A stretch of 64,000 nucleotides of DNA from Isoetes taiwanensis (Eukaryota; Streptophyta; Lycopodiopsida; Isoetales; Isoetaceae): NCBI GenBank assembly GCA_021234155.1, contig JAJEKV010000006.1, positions 4,623,727 through 4,687,726 on the forward strand. The letters are read 5' to 3'. Shown piece after piece: positions 24,670-36,925 of this stretch (its first letter is position 1; every line of letters starts with the position of its first letter). The position numbers were made by a program, and so were the translations under genes. Below the pieces are notes generated by a model. The model ran no database searches and was not told the DNA's origin. It saw nothing but the letters and a program-made list of their open reading frames with translations.

Positions 24670-26548
24670 ATGTCTGTCCGAAACTTCACACCTGAAGAAC
24701 TTCTTTCCCAGACGGCGTCTCGCTTGGAGCGTCATCAGCGACGGGAAGTTGTTCGTGATATGTATGGATCTGCTTATGACATTGAGGGAGGCCACATTCG
24801 GTCTAGGGCTCAGTCGGCGCCACCCACCCCTCGTGTCATGTCTCGTCCAAATTCCCCACCTCAAGCGTGCAAACATTGCTCACAGCCTCAGTCACCTCAT
24901 CACTATCAGGAGCCCTATCAGGCTCCACCTTCTCAACCTTACTTTCATACCCCAGAACATGCCTACATCCATCATTCGTCTGGCCATACGCCTCTGCCTT
25001 CACAACCATCATCTCCCCCGGGTGGGCAAGGATATCCCCATGTCTCTTTTGCTCCTCCACAGGACTTTCCCTTCCCTACCTTTCCCACCGCTCTTCCTGT
25101 TTACAATCTTACAGACCTCAAAACCAATGATCAGGCACCTCCAGTACCTCCACCTCAGCAACCCCTTCATCAGGGTCTTTCCGGCACCATACCACCTCCA
25201 ACTCCACCTCAATATAATCCCTATCCAGTTCCCGTCCAGCCAAGCACTTTCACCTCTACCTTTCAGACCCTTAAGCTGACTTATCCCACCTTTGGCAACA
25301 CGAAAGGCAAACCCTTAGACCAAAGTGCTCAGGCCCACATGGAAGAATTTGAGGCTCTGGCTGTCCTGAATGGTCATGCGCAACCTCAACTGAAATTCCA
25401 CATCTTTTCCACCACACTGCGTGGCTCCCCTCATCAATGGCTCATGTCCAACAAAAGCCACTGGAAACAAGATTGGTCAGAAATGAGAACTGCTTTTCTT
25501 TCTCACTATGGGACCACGGATGATGATCAGCTTCATCTCAAGCAACTCAATGACCTTCAACAAGAGCCCACGGAGTCTGCCCGGGATTTTTGCGGATCGA
25601 CTTCACATTACGCTTTCGCAAACTCAAGGAGTACCCCACCACGAGCCGGATCTTGGTCTGGTTTCTCCAAGGACTTCCTCCAGCTATCCGACTCATGGTG
25701 AATACACATACCAAGACTTTGGAGCGGGCTATAGATCTTGTCAATCACTTTCGATCAATGTTTCCTCCCATGGCGTGGCTCTTGGGAGCTCCCTTTCATT
25801 CCACCCGTCATGGTTCCCCGAGGCTATTGTTCAACCTCAACACGCCAATCCGCAGTGCAGTCAGATCTGGTGCCATATCTGCAAATATCAAGGCCACTTG
25901 GCGAATGAGTGCAACTCCACCAATGGCCCGCCTCATTGTAAAAGATGCAACATGTGCAATCATGCCCACGGAAGAGTGCACTTTCGCACTCATCCTACAC
26001 CTTTCCGCAACAAGATGGTTTATCAAGTGCAAACAACACCTCAACACCAATCGCAATATCAGCAGCCACCACTGCAGGCGCAACCCAATCAACTCTATCA
26101 GCAACAGGAGCAACAACGGGGACCCAACACACGTCCTCCTTTTGATCCTTCAAAAGCTCAGTGTTATCACTGTCAAGAATGGGGTCATACCACCACGGCG
26201 TGTCCTCAACTTCCACAAGTTCAGGTGCAGCTTCCTAGCACAAATCAGACCACATCGGTCCGCCTCACGGCTTACCAACTCTGGATTGCTAATGGCAAAC
26301 AAGGTCCGCGTCCTGTTCTTAGGAAGCCACCTCGTGTGCCTCAGCAATCACGATATCAACCAGCTCCTGCCAATCAACCTCAGATGGATCAACAAGCACA
26401 AGAAGAAATTTTTCAGGCTCTTAATCCTCCGGTCCGACCATCAAATTGGGTTGGTTTGGTTTCCGCGCCAAACCGAGCGTCACGTCCCTTAACCATTATT
26501 CCTAATGGCACGCAACCCCGCCTTTGCGGTCGACACCATTCCTCATGA
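24670..26548 (+). pseudogene. Gypsy gag, frameshifted
   Basis: ATG 24670 opens MSVRNFTPEELLSQTASRLE and a long P/Q/H-rich N-terminal region. A retrotransposon-gag domain follows (KLTYPTFGNTKGKPL, HWKQDWSEMRTAFLSHYG). The frame changes near 25590 and again near 25800. The third frame carries two CCHC-type knuckles, CHICKYQGHLANEC (about 25875) and CYHCQEWGHTTTACP (about 26161), plus a Cys-rich CKRCNMCNH stretch. These would bind RNA in the particle. Overlapping long frames on both strands reflect the compositional bias and are not genes. Confidence 0.88.
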
Positions 26549-27464
26549 AGAAGAAAAAAAGGTTCACTTTGCACGACTTGGAGAAACTCATGCCGCATGT
26601 TATGCCTAAAGTTAAGCCAAAGCATTTTGAACCTCATGCAAGCTTTCTTTGAAGGCCGCACGTTGGCTAATGTTCATGCCACCACTAGAGCTCAACAAAG
26701 ACAAGAAGCACCTTCCACGTCTCAACCTCCACGCTCTCAGACATATCCAAATATAGCTGCAGAGGTTGACCTACTCAAAGAAGTTCTTTGCTTCTTTACC
26801 ACGCACTCCCTTTTGTGGATCCAGCAGATCCTTTTTCTCATGTGCCTCTGGAACTCCAAGAGGAGCTAGCCAAAATCAAAATTCCTTTAAGTTTGGCCAC
26901 AATTTTGAAAACTCATCCCGCTCTCAAGGACCGGTTACCACTCCCGAATGTTTTGGTTGGGGCATTTGCTACCTCTACTCCCCGCGGTACATGCCCACGG
27001 TGGGCAATCAACAAGTCAATCATGTTCAAATTGACAGAGGTAGCGGTCAATCTCATCACGGATAAACTCCGCAAAACAAATGGGCATCAAACAACTCTAT
27101 CGTGCCCCATATGACATCAAATTGGCCAATGGCCATATCCACGAGACCTCAAAGCGTCACGCCTCTTCTTCACATCAACATTGATGATCTCGATTCCCCT
27201 TGGAATTTGGTGTTTGGAAGGCTGGAGAAGATCGGTGATTATGAAATGTTGGTCGGCAGACCTTTTCTCCGCCGGGCCAAGAGTATCCATTCTTGGGGCC
27301 ACGGATCGGTTAGTCATCACAGATGGTCACCTCAATGCCACCATGGACTTGGAAACGAGGCAAAATCATTTCCGTCGACAATGCTGAACCCTCTCTCTCG
27401 AACACCGATTCTCGGGGCGCCCGAAATATCTATCAAGTTCGGGCTCCACTGCGAAGTGCGCCTC
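26549..27464 (+). pseudogene. Gypsy protease region, degenerate
   Basis: Fragments in several frames resemble the linker and aspartic-protease part of Gypsy pol, for example LANGHIHETS and INIDDLDSPWN followed by GDYEMLVGRPFLRR (27120-27270). The catalytic DTGA/DSGA triad is not intact in any frame I can see. The DNA transposon begins at the right end. Confidence 0.55.
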
Positions 27465-27620
27465 GGTGAAAAAGTATCTTTGGTGGGTAGCAAAAAAACG
27501 ACCCGACACCAGCACCGGCACCCAAAATACATTTTTTCCCCACGATCATACATTTTTTTTTCCCACCCTTCACCTATATAGTACCACCTATATTACGCCT
27601 GCCTATTAGTCTAGCGGTGC
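27465..27620 (+). repeat. Left inverted-repeat terminus of the DNA transposon
   Basis: GGTGAAA and GGGTAGCAAAA match the inverted right end. Further inside, CATTTTTTTT-C-CCCTTCA, an ACGCC-CCT block and CCGTT...AAT-ATT recur in the same order in the reverse complement of about 34990-35060. The intervening sequence differs, so the repeat is old or mosaic. Confidence 0.55.
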
Positions 27621-27808
27621 CGTTTATACAATCATTACATTTGCCGCCCCATAATGAAAGCGACCCACCGCAATGGGAACCACTAGACAAGCGAGCGAAC
27701 TTTCAATTTGTGTTTTTCCAAATCTCTCTTCCCCAACTTTCTCTACTCCGGCCAAGCAACCCGCGAATTTGCGCTTTCGGATTTCCACTTTATACAAACA
27801 GATCAACC

Positions 27809-30800
27809 ATGGTAAAGAAGGTGATTGATCCGCCCGCTCAAGCAGTAATTCCAACGGAACCCATTATCCGGGTAAGCAAAAAGCAACAAAACAAAATTTC
27901 AATGGGTTTAGGGTTCAACCCTGTTAATTCGATTTTCTTGCATTCTTCCAGGCCAGAAGAAACGTTCCCTTAAGACCGGACCTAGCTGATTGCCGAACCG
28001 AAGAAGACTTCCATGCGTATGCAGGTCTGCCAAACGAGGGCGTTCATCCCTCTCAATTTCGAACAGACCTCATTTCTGCAGCAGAGTACAATGAAGTTTG
28101 GGATACCAACGGGGTCATTCCTGGCAAAACTTCCATTGACAAGGTGAGGCGAGGCACGAAGAAGCTCTAATAGAGCTTGAGCAAAATATACCCGACGGGT
28201 TGAAGAACGAGAAGTTAGAAAGACGATTATCATACCTATTTGCATTCAATAACCGCCTCGAGCAAAGCGGGATCCATGAAGTTCAAGGTTAATTGGGCGG
28301 CCGCAAAAAGAAAGAGTAGAGCCCTACGGCAAAGGTTAAAAGTGAAGTGAACCGCAAGCGGTGCTCCGGCAAGCGGCGAGAGGCCGGCAAATCTCCAAAA
28401 AACCACAAAGACCGAAAGCATAGGCGAAAAGGCCAGTTCGAGGAGCACTGTATTAAATTAGAAGGGAGGCCGTCCATTAGGAGCTTTGCATCAGGCCCAA
28501 CGGCTTACGGACTTATGGGGAGAACATATCACGCCTGGAAGTCCTATGCAAAGATTTGCAGGAAACCCTAGACACGCCAGAAGCTGATTTAGTCTCCAAG
28601 AAGGAGCTAGTTGTCCAGTCCCCTAAAGGGAGCTTTCTTCTTGGCTTCGAAGAGAAATTGCGAGAAAATTAAAGACAACATCTCACGCCTTCAAGCAGTC
28701 CAGTCCCTGTCCCCGATGTGGGTGCCTCTCTGCTGAGCTCTTGAGCTTGGAGAGAGAAAGACATGGCGAGTACATGCTCAAAGCCCTTGTTGAAATGGGG
28801 GTGGCCCAATAGATGAGGGGATAGTTCAACAGGTGGCCACTATAGGCTGCCGAGGTTGCAAACACCGGCGTGCAACTTGCAAAAAGCCAAGCGGCATTCT
28901 TTTAGTAATCTCAACAGGCTTAGGGAACTTACAAGGAGAGCTGGCCGACTTGTGAGCATCTATCCTGTGACATTCCAGGTTGCCAATTGGAGATGAGGAG
29001 CGATGCTCCACATGCGGGTAGCATTCCGGATGATTACACCCTAAGTCACGAAGAAATGTGGCCACATTATATCATGTCACCGCACGAGTTTGCTTATGGA
29101 GAAGACACACCTCCCACCGAATGCTCGAAACGCAGTTCCAAAGAGGCTTAGTGGAGGAATTGGGGAAGACAAATAAGGGAACCCTTACATCTTTGGGGCA
29201 GCACACAAACAAATAGTTGAGACAATTGACCTAGATGAGGTGGTAGCTACAACTCCGGATATCAACAGGAAAAGGAAGCATGTCAAAACACCTCTTAGTA
29301 AAAGGACCCCCAGGACACAAGTCTACAAGGACTTCGAACTCCACAAGCAAGAACAGCCAAAAAGGTACACGTTTGTTTCTGAAGTGGGTACATTAGAAGC
29401 GCAGTAGAAGCGATGAGCGACCGCGAGCAAAGCGGTCGACATTGCACATTGACGACACAAAAGCACTTGTGCAAAAAGACACCAACACGGTCCAAAGCGG
29501 ATTCCGGTGGTTACGACAATCTTTGAAATACAATATAGTTCCAAATTCTGCGGCAACCTCTACAAAGGCCTCCTCTAACACTTGTTGATGCGAGGGGAAC
29601 AAGGATGTTGAAGACCGAATATAGTGGATAAGCGGTGAACAAGGTTGTGAGCCGAATCACAAAACTCACAAGGTCCGGGACCAAAAGGTCCCGGGCCCGA
29701 GAGTGAGGGGTGAGTCGGATGATTCGGTTGATGAGGATGTGCCTATAGGCGTGGCACTAGGAAAAAAAACAATTATCTAATGTAATTTATATGTACTTCG
29801 TTTGGGCCAATTTTGTTTGCACAAGACTTGGCAAAACGATCGATTAAAAGGTTTTTGTGTAATACCATAATATATGTTTTTCCCCATTGTGTCCTTGTAA
29901 AATTTGTTTGAGTTTCAACCTAGGGATCAATATGCATTTGCATGCGAGAAGGAGAAGGCGACCACAAGTGGTGCTTTTTGAATCGAGGGTCAAGATAGTG
30001 AGAGAACCCAGACAGGATAATGAAGAAACCAAAGTGCAAAAAACAAACTCTTACATATAAAAGGTGCAATCCAATATTTAAGTTCAAGCGGTTATTTTAC
30101 TTGTCTTATTTCACTTGGCATAATGTCCCCGCCGGTTTCGGTTGGTAATTGTAGCACCACTTTTGATTTTCGCGGAGACCAAGGACCCTAAGCCACCACT
30201 TGGTGCAGGTTCTTGATAGCCGTGAAACACCCATACATTGGGGACAGGGGAGATACTAGTAAGGATGTATCTAGCTATGGCTATCGGCCTCTCCATCACT
30301 GTAGCAAAGATAAACCGAGTCCAAAGAGCGGCAACTTCCAAAGACGCGTCGGATAGCATTTCCCCTGATCCCGGCCGGCCGGACAAGCCGCGATCGGCCG
30401 CCATCGGCGGTGGTTGCAAGCGTCGAGGATGGACACCCGGCGGAAGTGCATGGTGCTTGACATAAATGGTGTCTTGCGGCAATGCACCTAACAGAGGAGA
30501 ATGAATCAAAAATCTTGCATCCACCACAAAGCGAACCATGTTGTAAAAGAAAATCGCAAGTAAGTACCTCATTTGCGACCCGGGGTATCATGAGTTTGTG
30601 GAGTGGGCCTTCGCAGAGGTTTGATGTTGTGATTTGGAGTGCTTCTCTACTTGGAATACAAGGGATATGGTGGATGCATTGTTCCACGATCTGCGGACCA
30701 TTCTTGAAGATATATGGTCAAGAGCATTGCTATGCATGCGAGCATCCAACCAACCGTAAAAAAAGCAACTATTTTTCAAGGAGTTGAAGGTTGTTCTTGA

Positions 30801-31159
30801 GGATTTTCCTCAATATCATGGTATGATTTTCTTGGTTGATGACAACTGCACAAAGGGTTTCTAAACCACACACACAACCGTTCTGTTATGCCTTTCAAGG
30901 GGCAAGAAGAGGACAATTTTTTTTGCAGTTTGTGTGTCCTATTTTGGAATACTTGGCCTCTCATAGATGCAGAAACGATCTCACAAATTGATTTCAGCGA
31001 TGCATGGTTGGCCCCGAGACAGTTGCGGTTTGGATTACTTGTCTCAACAACTACCTTGTCTCGACCTACTATATCCTCAATGCTCCTATTGAAGTACAAA
31101 GGCATTTCTTTGGGCACCCTTCACCCGAGCATAGATTTGAGGACTTCGATGACTTATGA
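27809..31159 (+). pseudogene. NIF/FCP1-type HAD phosphatase-like gene, decayed
   Basis: Exon 1 is 27809-27871, opening MVKKVIDPPAQAVIP. An 80-bp intron with GTAAGC...TTCCAG leads to exon 2 from 27952 (ARRNVPLRPDLADCRTEEDF...). The C-terminal half carries HAD/NIF landmarks: VLDINGVL (30453-30476, motif I, although the usual second Asp is Asn), PGYHEFVEWAF (about 30583), DVVIWSAS (30623), KELKVVLEDFP and FLVDDNCTKGF (30778-30861, the DD motif), then RCMVGPETVAVWITCLNNYL, stop at 31157. The motifs fall in the family order but in different frames, so the copy is inactive. Family members dephosphorylate proteins such as the RNA polymerase II tail; the role here is unknown. The middle (28150-30400) is coding-like but unrecognised. 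Confidence 0.7.
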
Positions 31160-31723
31160 AGTAACCATTGTACACTACTTTTTTGTAATATATGCATTAC
31201 TTTGTGTTATATCTTGAGTATTGAGTGATCTTGTAAGATGTCTCAAATGTTGAGTGTACAATTTTTCGTAATATATATCAAGCTTACTCTTGCAATACTA
31301 CAAGCATTGTTTCCAAGACTAAAATACTCCAATACAAAGACTACTACAAGCATTGTTTCCAATACTAAAAGACTCCAATACTCACAAGCATTGTCTCCAA
31401 TATAATGATCAAAATTTGAGACAAGTACACAAGTAACTTCTGAGACTGTTAAAATGATGAAACAACTAGGTCAAAGCATATTCAACCTTCATATGGCGGT
31501 TGTCAAGGATCATCTGGTGAGTAGCCCGATCAAGGGAAAATCTGTTAGTGCCGGGAATCGATTCATCTCAAACTTGATGGCTGATACGTGATGATCAGAC
31601 TTTGGAAGGTCGGACCTTTGTCTTCAAGTAGCTCCCAAGTACCATCGGGCTGGAACGACATAGTACAAACCAGCCAACACATGTTCATCGACATTGAAGG
31701 TCGACCCCAGCTATCCTTGACAA
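31160..31723. other. Spacer between the two convergent transposon genes
   Basis: AT-rich, with short repeats of CTACAAGCATTGTTTCCAA near 31305-31400. This is where the two converging genes would terminate. No coding signal. Confidence 0.5.
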
Positions 31724-34700
31724 TTACACAAGGATATGCCTCGACTTAACACATTTGACCACATAGAAATCGCATTCTCGATTTCCCTCCTCACTTCTAG
31801 CGACAAAGTTATCACCTTCCTCTATGTTTCCACTAAGCCATTCTCCATCACCTTCAAAAAATGCCTCATCGATTTCGTCTTCAGTACCTTCACCAGTAGA
31901 CTTTTCTGGCTTTAGAGTAACATATTTCCAATTCTTTAACCTCTGCTTGTTCACACAAGATGACCAGTTTCCTTTCAAACAGTTACCACAGAAACAACTT
32001 AAACCTCTATGAGCCACCCTTGTGCTTGATTTGGCCAAGTATGTCCCGATCTTTGTGTATTTCCTTCCGTCCCTTCTACCCCGCACGGTCAAGCCGGTCT
32101 GTCCTATCAACATCATCCTTTCCAATGAACCAAAAGTGCACGCAAAAAGCCGGCCAACAACTATTGCGGTTCACATACGATCTGAGAGGCACATTCTGAG
32201 ATTACCAAAAGGATAAAAGCAGATAAAAGCACTTTGTGAAGCAGATGAAAGCACGTTAAAAGCAGATGAATGCAGATGAAAGCATATTACCTCTTGATGT
32301 CCCCGTTCCTGGCACCTTCATTCCAACTCATAGCGAATTCACAGGCATCAGCAGCACCCCTAAATCTCACTCCATCATACTTGAGCTGCTCTCTAGTGAA
32401 TGCCCCTTTGAGGACTGCCCCTTGCCCATCGTGCTCTCCCTTACCATGGGCTGTCCCAAAGAAATTCCATATTATTTCCTTCCCTAGCTCGTGGTGATAT
32501 CTTGGTAGGAAATAGAATGGTCGGGCAGATTTGAATTGGCTAGAACAACCATCTGACCAAACTATATGCCTGGAGAATTCTACACCATTTGATACTAGCC
32601 ATGAATTGTGCTTTCTAAGACAGTGTTGCACAAAAAAGAGTGTCATGAATCTTGTCATCACTCAAGTAAAAATGGGTTTCCTTCAATAGCTTTACGATCC
32701 CAGAGCTGCTTTGTCCATCCTATCGTGATGTGGACGAGAATTGTTATTTGGTCATTGTGCCAATCTTTGGCTTTGAACCTCCCTTTGTATTTTGATCTTG
32801 TAATTCTCGGCCAAAATCAATTCTGTAAACAATGGTGCCATCTTGGATATTGTCCAAGCACCTCTTGAATTGCATGGCTTTGCCACCTAGCCACAGAATT
32901 GTGTGACACGAATATCTTCAGCGTGGAACACGGATATGAAATAAAGCCTTCACCGCCGCTTCTCTTGTAAGACAATCTAAGAACCGGCTTTGGTCCTTTT
33001 TTTTTTTTCTCGCCATTTGAGGTCTCATCTTGTGCTTTTCCGACTTGTTGTGTCCCACCAGCTGCCTTGGATTTCTTACTTTTGTTTCCCTTCTTCTCAA
33101 CTTGTGCTGCAGCTTCAGTCTGTGTCCTACCAGCTGCCTTGGATTTCTTACTTTTGTTTCCATTCTTCTCGACTTGTCTTTTGCGACTTGAGGCCGTGTC
33201 CCACCAGCTACCTTGGACTTCTTACTTTGGTTTCCCTTCTTGGTGGCATTAGATCTTTTCTTTCTGCTGCCACCTGGCACTTCCTTGGTAACGCAGGCTG
33301 CAACTCCATCAGCTTCTTCTGTCTCCACTGGAATCAGTAACAAGGTCTCAGAGCATAAAAAAAAAGATCGGTATAAGTTGAAAGCACAAAAAGCGATGGT
33401 CGGTATGACAAAGACATATCAGCATGCTTCAGCAAACAATAAAGAGAGTATTACCTTTTCAAACGTCTTCCATTCAAGCAAGAACTCGTGATTCTCTCTT
33501 TCTCTTGGACATATAGGAAGACTTTTCGTTACCACGCCGACATGTGCGCATCAAAGCGGTCATGTTTATACCATTCTTCACCCTCGCTCTTGTTGCAAAC
33601 CACAGCCCTCCAGAGCTCGCTGGTTGAGTCATACGTATGTTGGCTGGCCAGACACTTCTCACCAGGTCCACAGACCTCGCAGGTGCACTTGCACTCTTCA
33701 CCATGGAATCCAGTTTTCGCTGACCTTAATGCATTCAGTGCTACCCTGGCATACTCCAACTTCATATGGTATATGCAACAACAGGTTTCCCTTTCTGATA
33801 CTTTCTTCACATAAATAGGCTTCAACTTCTCGAAAGCCTTTAAGCAAACAGGGTGTTCAGGATGTCCCTTTTTGTATTGTTGATATAGCTGCAGCTGAAT
33901 GGTGGCCTTTGGTTAGAAATAGCAGAAAAAAAAGTTTGTATGGAAACTTATACCTGTGTGACCTCCAGAAGGTGCAAGGGATAAGAAATTCGGAAGCCTG
34001 ACTCTCCAACAGTGTTCACAACATCTTTCTTGCAAGGAGAGACTCTGCTGTTTTCTTTCCAGAATTCTGTTATGCTTTGCTTGCAAGCAGGGGTGAGAGA
34101 ATCGCACCTCAACCTCTTTTGGAAAGCGACCACGGACCATTTCAAGGAAGGCTTCGATTTCCTTAATGCAAAGCCCGTTGCAATTGTTGACCTCATGCAA
34201 CCTATCATAAGAAATATTGCACATGTATCAATGAACATATCCCACCAAAGATCACTCAAATGATTCAAGCACTTGAAAGCATGAAGAAGCCTGAGGCATG
34301 AAGACAAGAAATAGATGTACCTAATAGCCCCGCCATAGTGGAATTGCATCTCGAATTTGTGGAAGAAGCCATCACAAGTGTTGAGGTTCCGGCTCTCCAA
34401 ATATCATGGTTCCTTAGCCTCTTTGTGGCTGCCATTGTCTCATTTCAAGTTGTTGAGCAAAGACTCCGCTGCCTTGCACTCCTTTGGATTTGGCAAAGTC
34501 CAGTTCTCGAGATTTCCATTTCGTGGTGATGAACCACCCTCTTCATCACATCAGCCTTGAGTTCGTGAATGCTTTTTGGTGAGCTTATTGAAGTAATCAA
34601 CTACTTGCTTGGCTATTTCTTGCTGCGTCTCATGCTCGATCCTCCCGCTCAACCGTTCGCTCTTTTCATCTTATTCCTTAATCAGATTCTCTCTTTCTCT

Positions 34701-34926
34701 CTTGCATCCAATTTCTTGTAAATTGCAGAGGAAACCCGGATCTTCACGTGATATTTCCCGTGTTGGATTGACATCCAACAAATTTGGAACACTTGTATTG
34801 GGATTCATCAGGTAGAAAATCCAATGCTAAACGCGTGATTGCCTCAGGGCGGTGCTCGATCGTGGAGCGCCATGAAATTCTCGAGAGGGGAGGATAATTG
34901 AATTGGAGGGAATTTTCGCGACCCAT
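31724..34926 (-). pseudogene. Cys-rich DDE-transposase-like protein (WSDG family), frameshifted
   Basis: The minus-strand start at 34926 opens MGRENSLQFNYPPL. Downstream blocks in order: EFWKENSRVSPCKKDVV (about 34080); HPEHPVCLKAFEKLKPIYVK then CCCIYHMKLEYARVALNALR and CKCTCEVCG (33825-33640); a Lys-rich linker built of three similar units (33240-33050); KIHDTLFVQHCL and HIVWSDGCSSQFKSARPFYF (about 32600-32520); WNFFGTAHGKGEHDGQGAVL (about 32470-32400); and a C-terminal GLSCFCGNCLKGNWSSC with GDNFVARSEEGN (32030-31770). I know this motif set from repeated, transposon-like proteins in plants and animals. The invariant D in WSDG and the HGKG block look catalytic, but that is inference. Several frameshifts separate the blocks. 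Confidence 0.72.
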
Positions 34927-35019
34927 GACGGTAATCCAATTTGCAACGTACTACCACACCACTCGTAAAAATCCAGCCAAAACCCACAATCATTATCCTA
35001 ACGGTTCATTCGTGAGGTG

Positions 35020-35166
35020 GGCGTGTTAGTACATGAAGGGCGAAAAAAAATGGCCAGGCGTTCTAAAGCACCCCAAATTAAGCAAAAGCGGGGTGCTTTT
35101 AAGCGGCTAAAACTCTATATAAGCATGCGTCGGGACGCATGCTTTTGCTACCCACATACTTTCACC
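35020..35166 (-). repeat. Right terminus of the DNA transposon with two subterminal hairpins
   Basis: It ends TTTTGCTACCC...TTTCACC, inverted relative to the left end. Two perfect hairpins lie within: AAAGCACCCC/GGGGTGCTTT (35065-35074 with 35090-35099) and an 11-bp stem AAGCATGCGTC/GACGCATGCTT with a GG loop (35121-35144). Subterminal hairpins often serve as transposase binding sites. Confidence 0.65.
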
Positions 35167-36640
35167 CCTCCGTCATCCTACCCCGAATATGCCGATCCTT
35201 GGGGAGACATGACTCTTGATCGGGACCAGTCGTGGCTGCTTTGCTTGACCCTTACCTGGCTCCTTGCAATCGAATCCAACGTGTTGATCACTTTTCAGAT
35301 CTTTGAACCTCCTCCGCTCTCGCCATGTGTACGCCGTCATGAAGCAACCTCTGCTTGATGAAACTCAGCAACCTCTCTTTTTCACCACGCAGAGTGCCAC
35401 ACATCCTGTTATGCTTCAACCTCCTGCTCATATTGTCCAGGACACGGAAGTTATCCCCATATTCAGACTCCGGAAGTCGATTGTGGACGAGGCAACAATC
35501 GGCTGTCCAAATTGCTGCAAATCTTCCGACACCCTATCGTAACAGGGCCGTCACGCTCTTTCAAAAGTTCAAACACATTTTCGCCTGGAGCTACAGAGAT
35601 CTTCGGGGGATCAACAAAACCTTGGGGGAACTCACCATTCCTACCAAGTCTGATGCACGTCCAGTATAGCAACGACAGTACCGGCTCAACCCCAATTACC
35701 GTGATCACGTCAAGGCGGAAATTGACAAACTCCTTGCTGCAGGTTTGATCTATGAGGTCAAATATTCTGAATGGGTGAGCCCCATCGTCATTGCACTCAA
35801 ACACAATGGTAAGATCCGCGATTTGTGTGGACTACCAAAACTCAATCAGGCCACGGGCGTGATCATTTTCCACTTCCCTTCACGCACCCGTGTTCGAAGA
35901 GGTTCTTGGACATGAGATGTACTCCTTCATGGATGGTTTTTCTGGCTACAATCAGATCTCCATCAAAGAATCTGATCAACTCAAGACTACTTTCACCACC
36001 CCGTGGGGCACTTTTGCCTACAAGGTGGTTCCTTTTGGATTATCAAACTCTCCATCAACGTTTCAACGCATCATGCTCTCAGTCTTTCATGATTTTATGA
36101 AGGAAAATCCCTTCTTGCAAATTTTTCAAGATGACTTCTCTGCCTACAATTCCATGGCTGACCATTTGGATAAATTGGAACTCGTCTTTCAGAAATGTGA
36201 TGAGTCCGGCATTAGTCTCAATCCCGAGAAATGCACCTTTTGCGTCACTTCAGGTGTTCTGTTAGGACATGTGGTCAGCAAAGCAGGTATCTCCACGGAT
36301 CCTGCCAAAATCAGCTGTGTGCTCAAGGCTCAAGCACCAGCCAATATCAAGGAAACACGCTCTTTCTTGGGTAAGGTCAATTATTACTCCACTTTCATTC
36401 CCTCGACTCGCAGCCATTGCGGGATCCCATTCATAAACTCCGCGGTGATGAATCCACCTGGGCTTGGAATTCCCAGGCGGATGCTGCTTTCCAACAGTTG
36501 AAGCTCTTGCTTACTCAGGCCTCGGTTCTTGTTCCTCCTCAATGGGACAAGCCCTTTCATGTTCATGTCGATGTCTCGGCCTTTGCTATTGGAGATGTTC
36601 TTTCTCAAGAATATGATCGACTGTGACAAACCAAACCGTC
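35167..36640 (+). pseudogene. Gypsy reverse transcriptase and start of RNase H
   Basis: After a spacer, RT blocks appear in shifting frames: FAWSYRDLRGI (about 35580), QYRLNPNYRDHVKAEIDKLL and YSEWVSPIVIALKHNGKIR (35670-35820), MDGFSGYNQISIKESD, TTPWGTFAYKVVPFGLSNSP (about 35930-36055). The catalytic box reads FLQIFQDDFSAY, with QDD where Gypsy normally has YxDD or IDD. GISLNPEKCTF follows, then RNase H-like HVHVDVSAFAIGDVLSQEYD (36555-36620). It is frameshifted at several points and not functional. Confidence 0.88.
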
Positions 36641-36925
36641 GCCCGGTAGGAAACTCAATTCTGGCGAACGCAACTACTACGCCACAGGCGTGGCCGAAGC
36701 CTTGGGTTTAATTTTCTCGTCCAACGCTTCCGTCACTATCTTTTGGGCGGTCGGATCAAATTCTTTGTTGACCACCGGGCACTTCTTTATTTGATCAACA
36801 AATCCACGTCCACGGGCCGCATTGCTTTCGTTGGGTCCTCCTTCGCGGGAATTTGCACCTTTTGAAATTGTTCACAAGGCGGCAAATCTCATGTTGTCCC
36901 GGATTATCTTTCACGCATCCACCGG

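Larger units (their letters stand above)
27465..35166. mobile_element. 7.7 kb DNA transposon carrying HAD-phosphatase-like and WSDG transposase-like genes
   Basis: The ends are degenerate inverted repeats. Left reads GGTGAAAAAGTAT then GGGTAGCAAAA (27485). The right end in reverse complement reads GGTGAAAGTAT then GTGGGTAGCAAAA. More weakly similar blocks continue inward for about 150 bp. CCTC lies just outside both ends and may be the target duplication. Gypsy coding sequence is on both sides. Inside, a plus-strand gene relic (27809-31159) and a minus-strand gene relic (34926-31724) converge. I cannot assign a named superfamily from sequence alone. Exact ends are tentative. Confidence 0.7.

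Noticed and set aside
25009-25212. Several minus-strand frames across 24478-26661
   Set aside because: Created by the skewed composition opposite the gag gene; no independent coding evidence.
24491-25279. 262-codon frame overlapping the Gypsy gag start
   Set aside because: An alternate-frame shadow of the P/Q/H-rich gag N-terminus. The gag frame at 24670 carries the recognisable domain.
30111-30687. Minus-strand frames of 153 and 138 codons
   Set aside because: They are antisense to the phosphatase-like blocks on the plus strand, which carry recognisable motifs.
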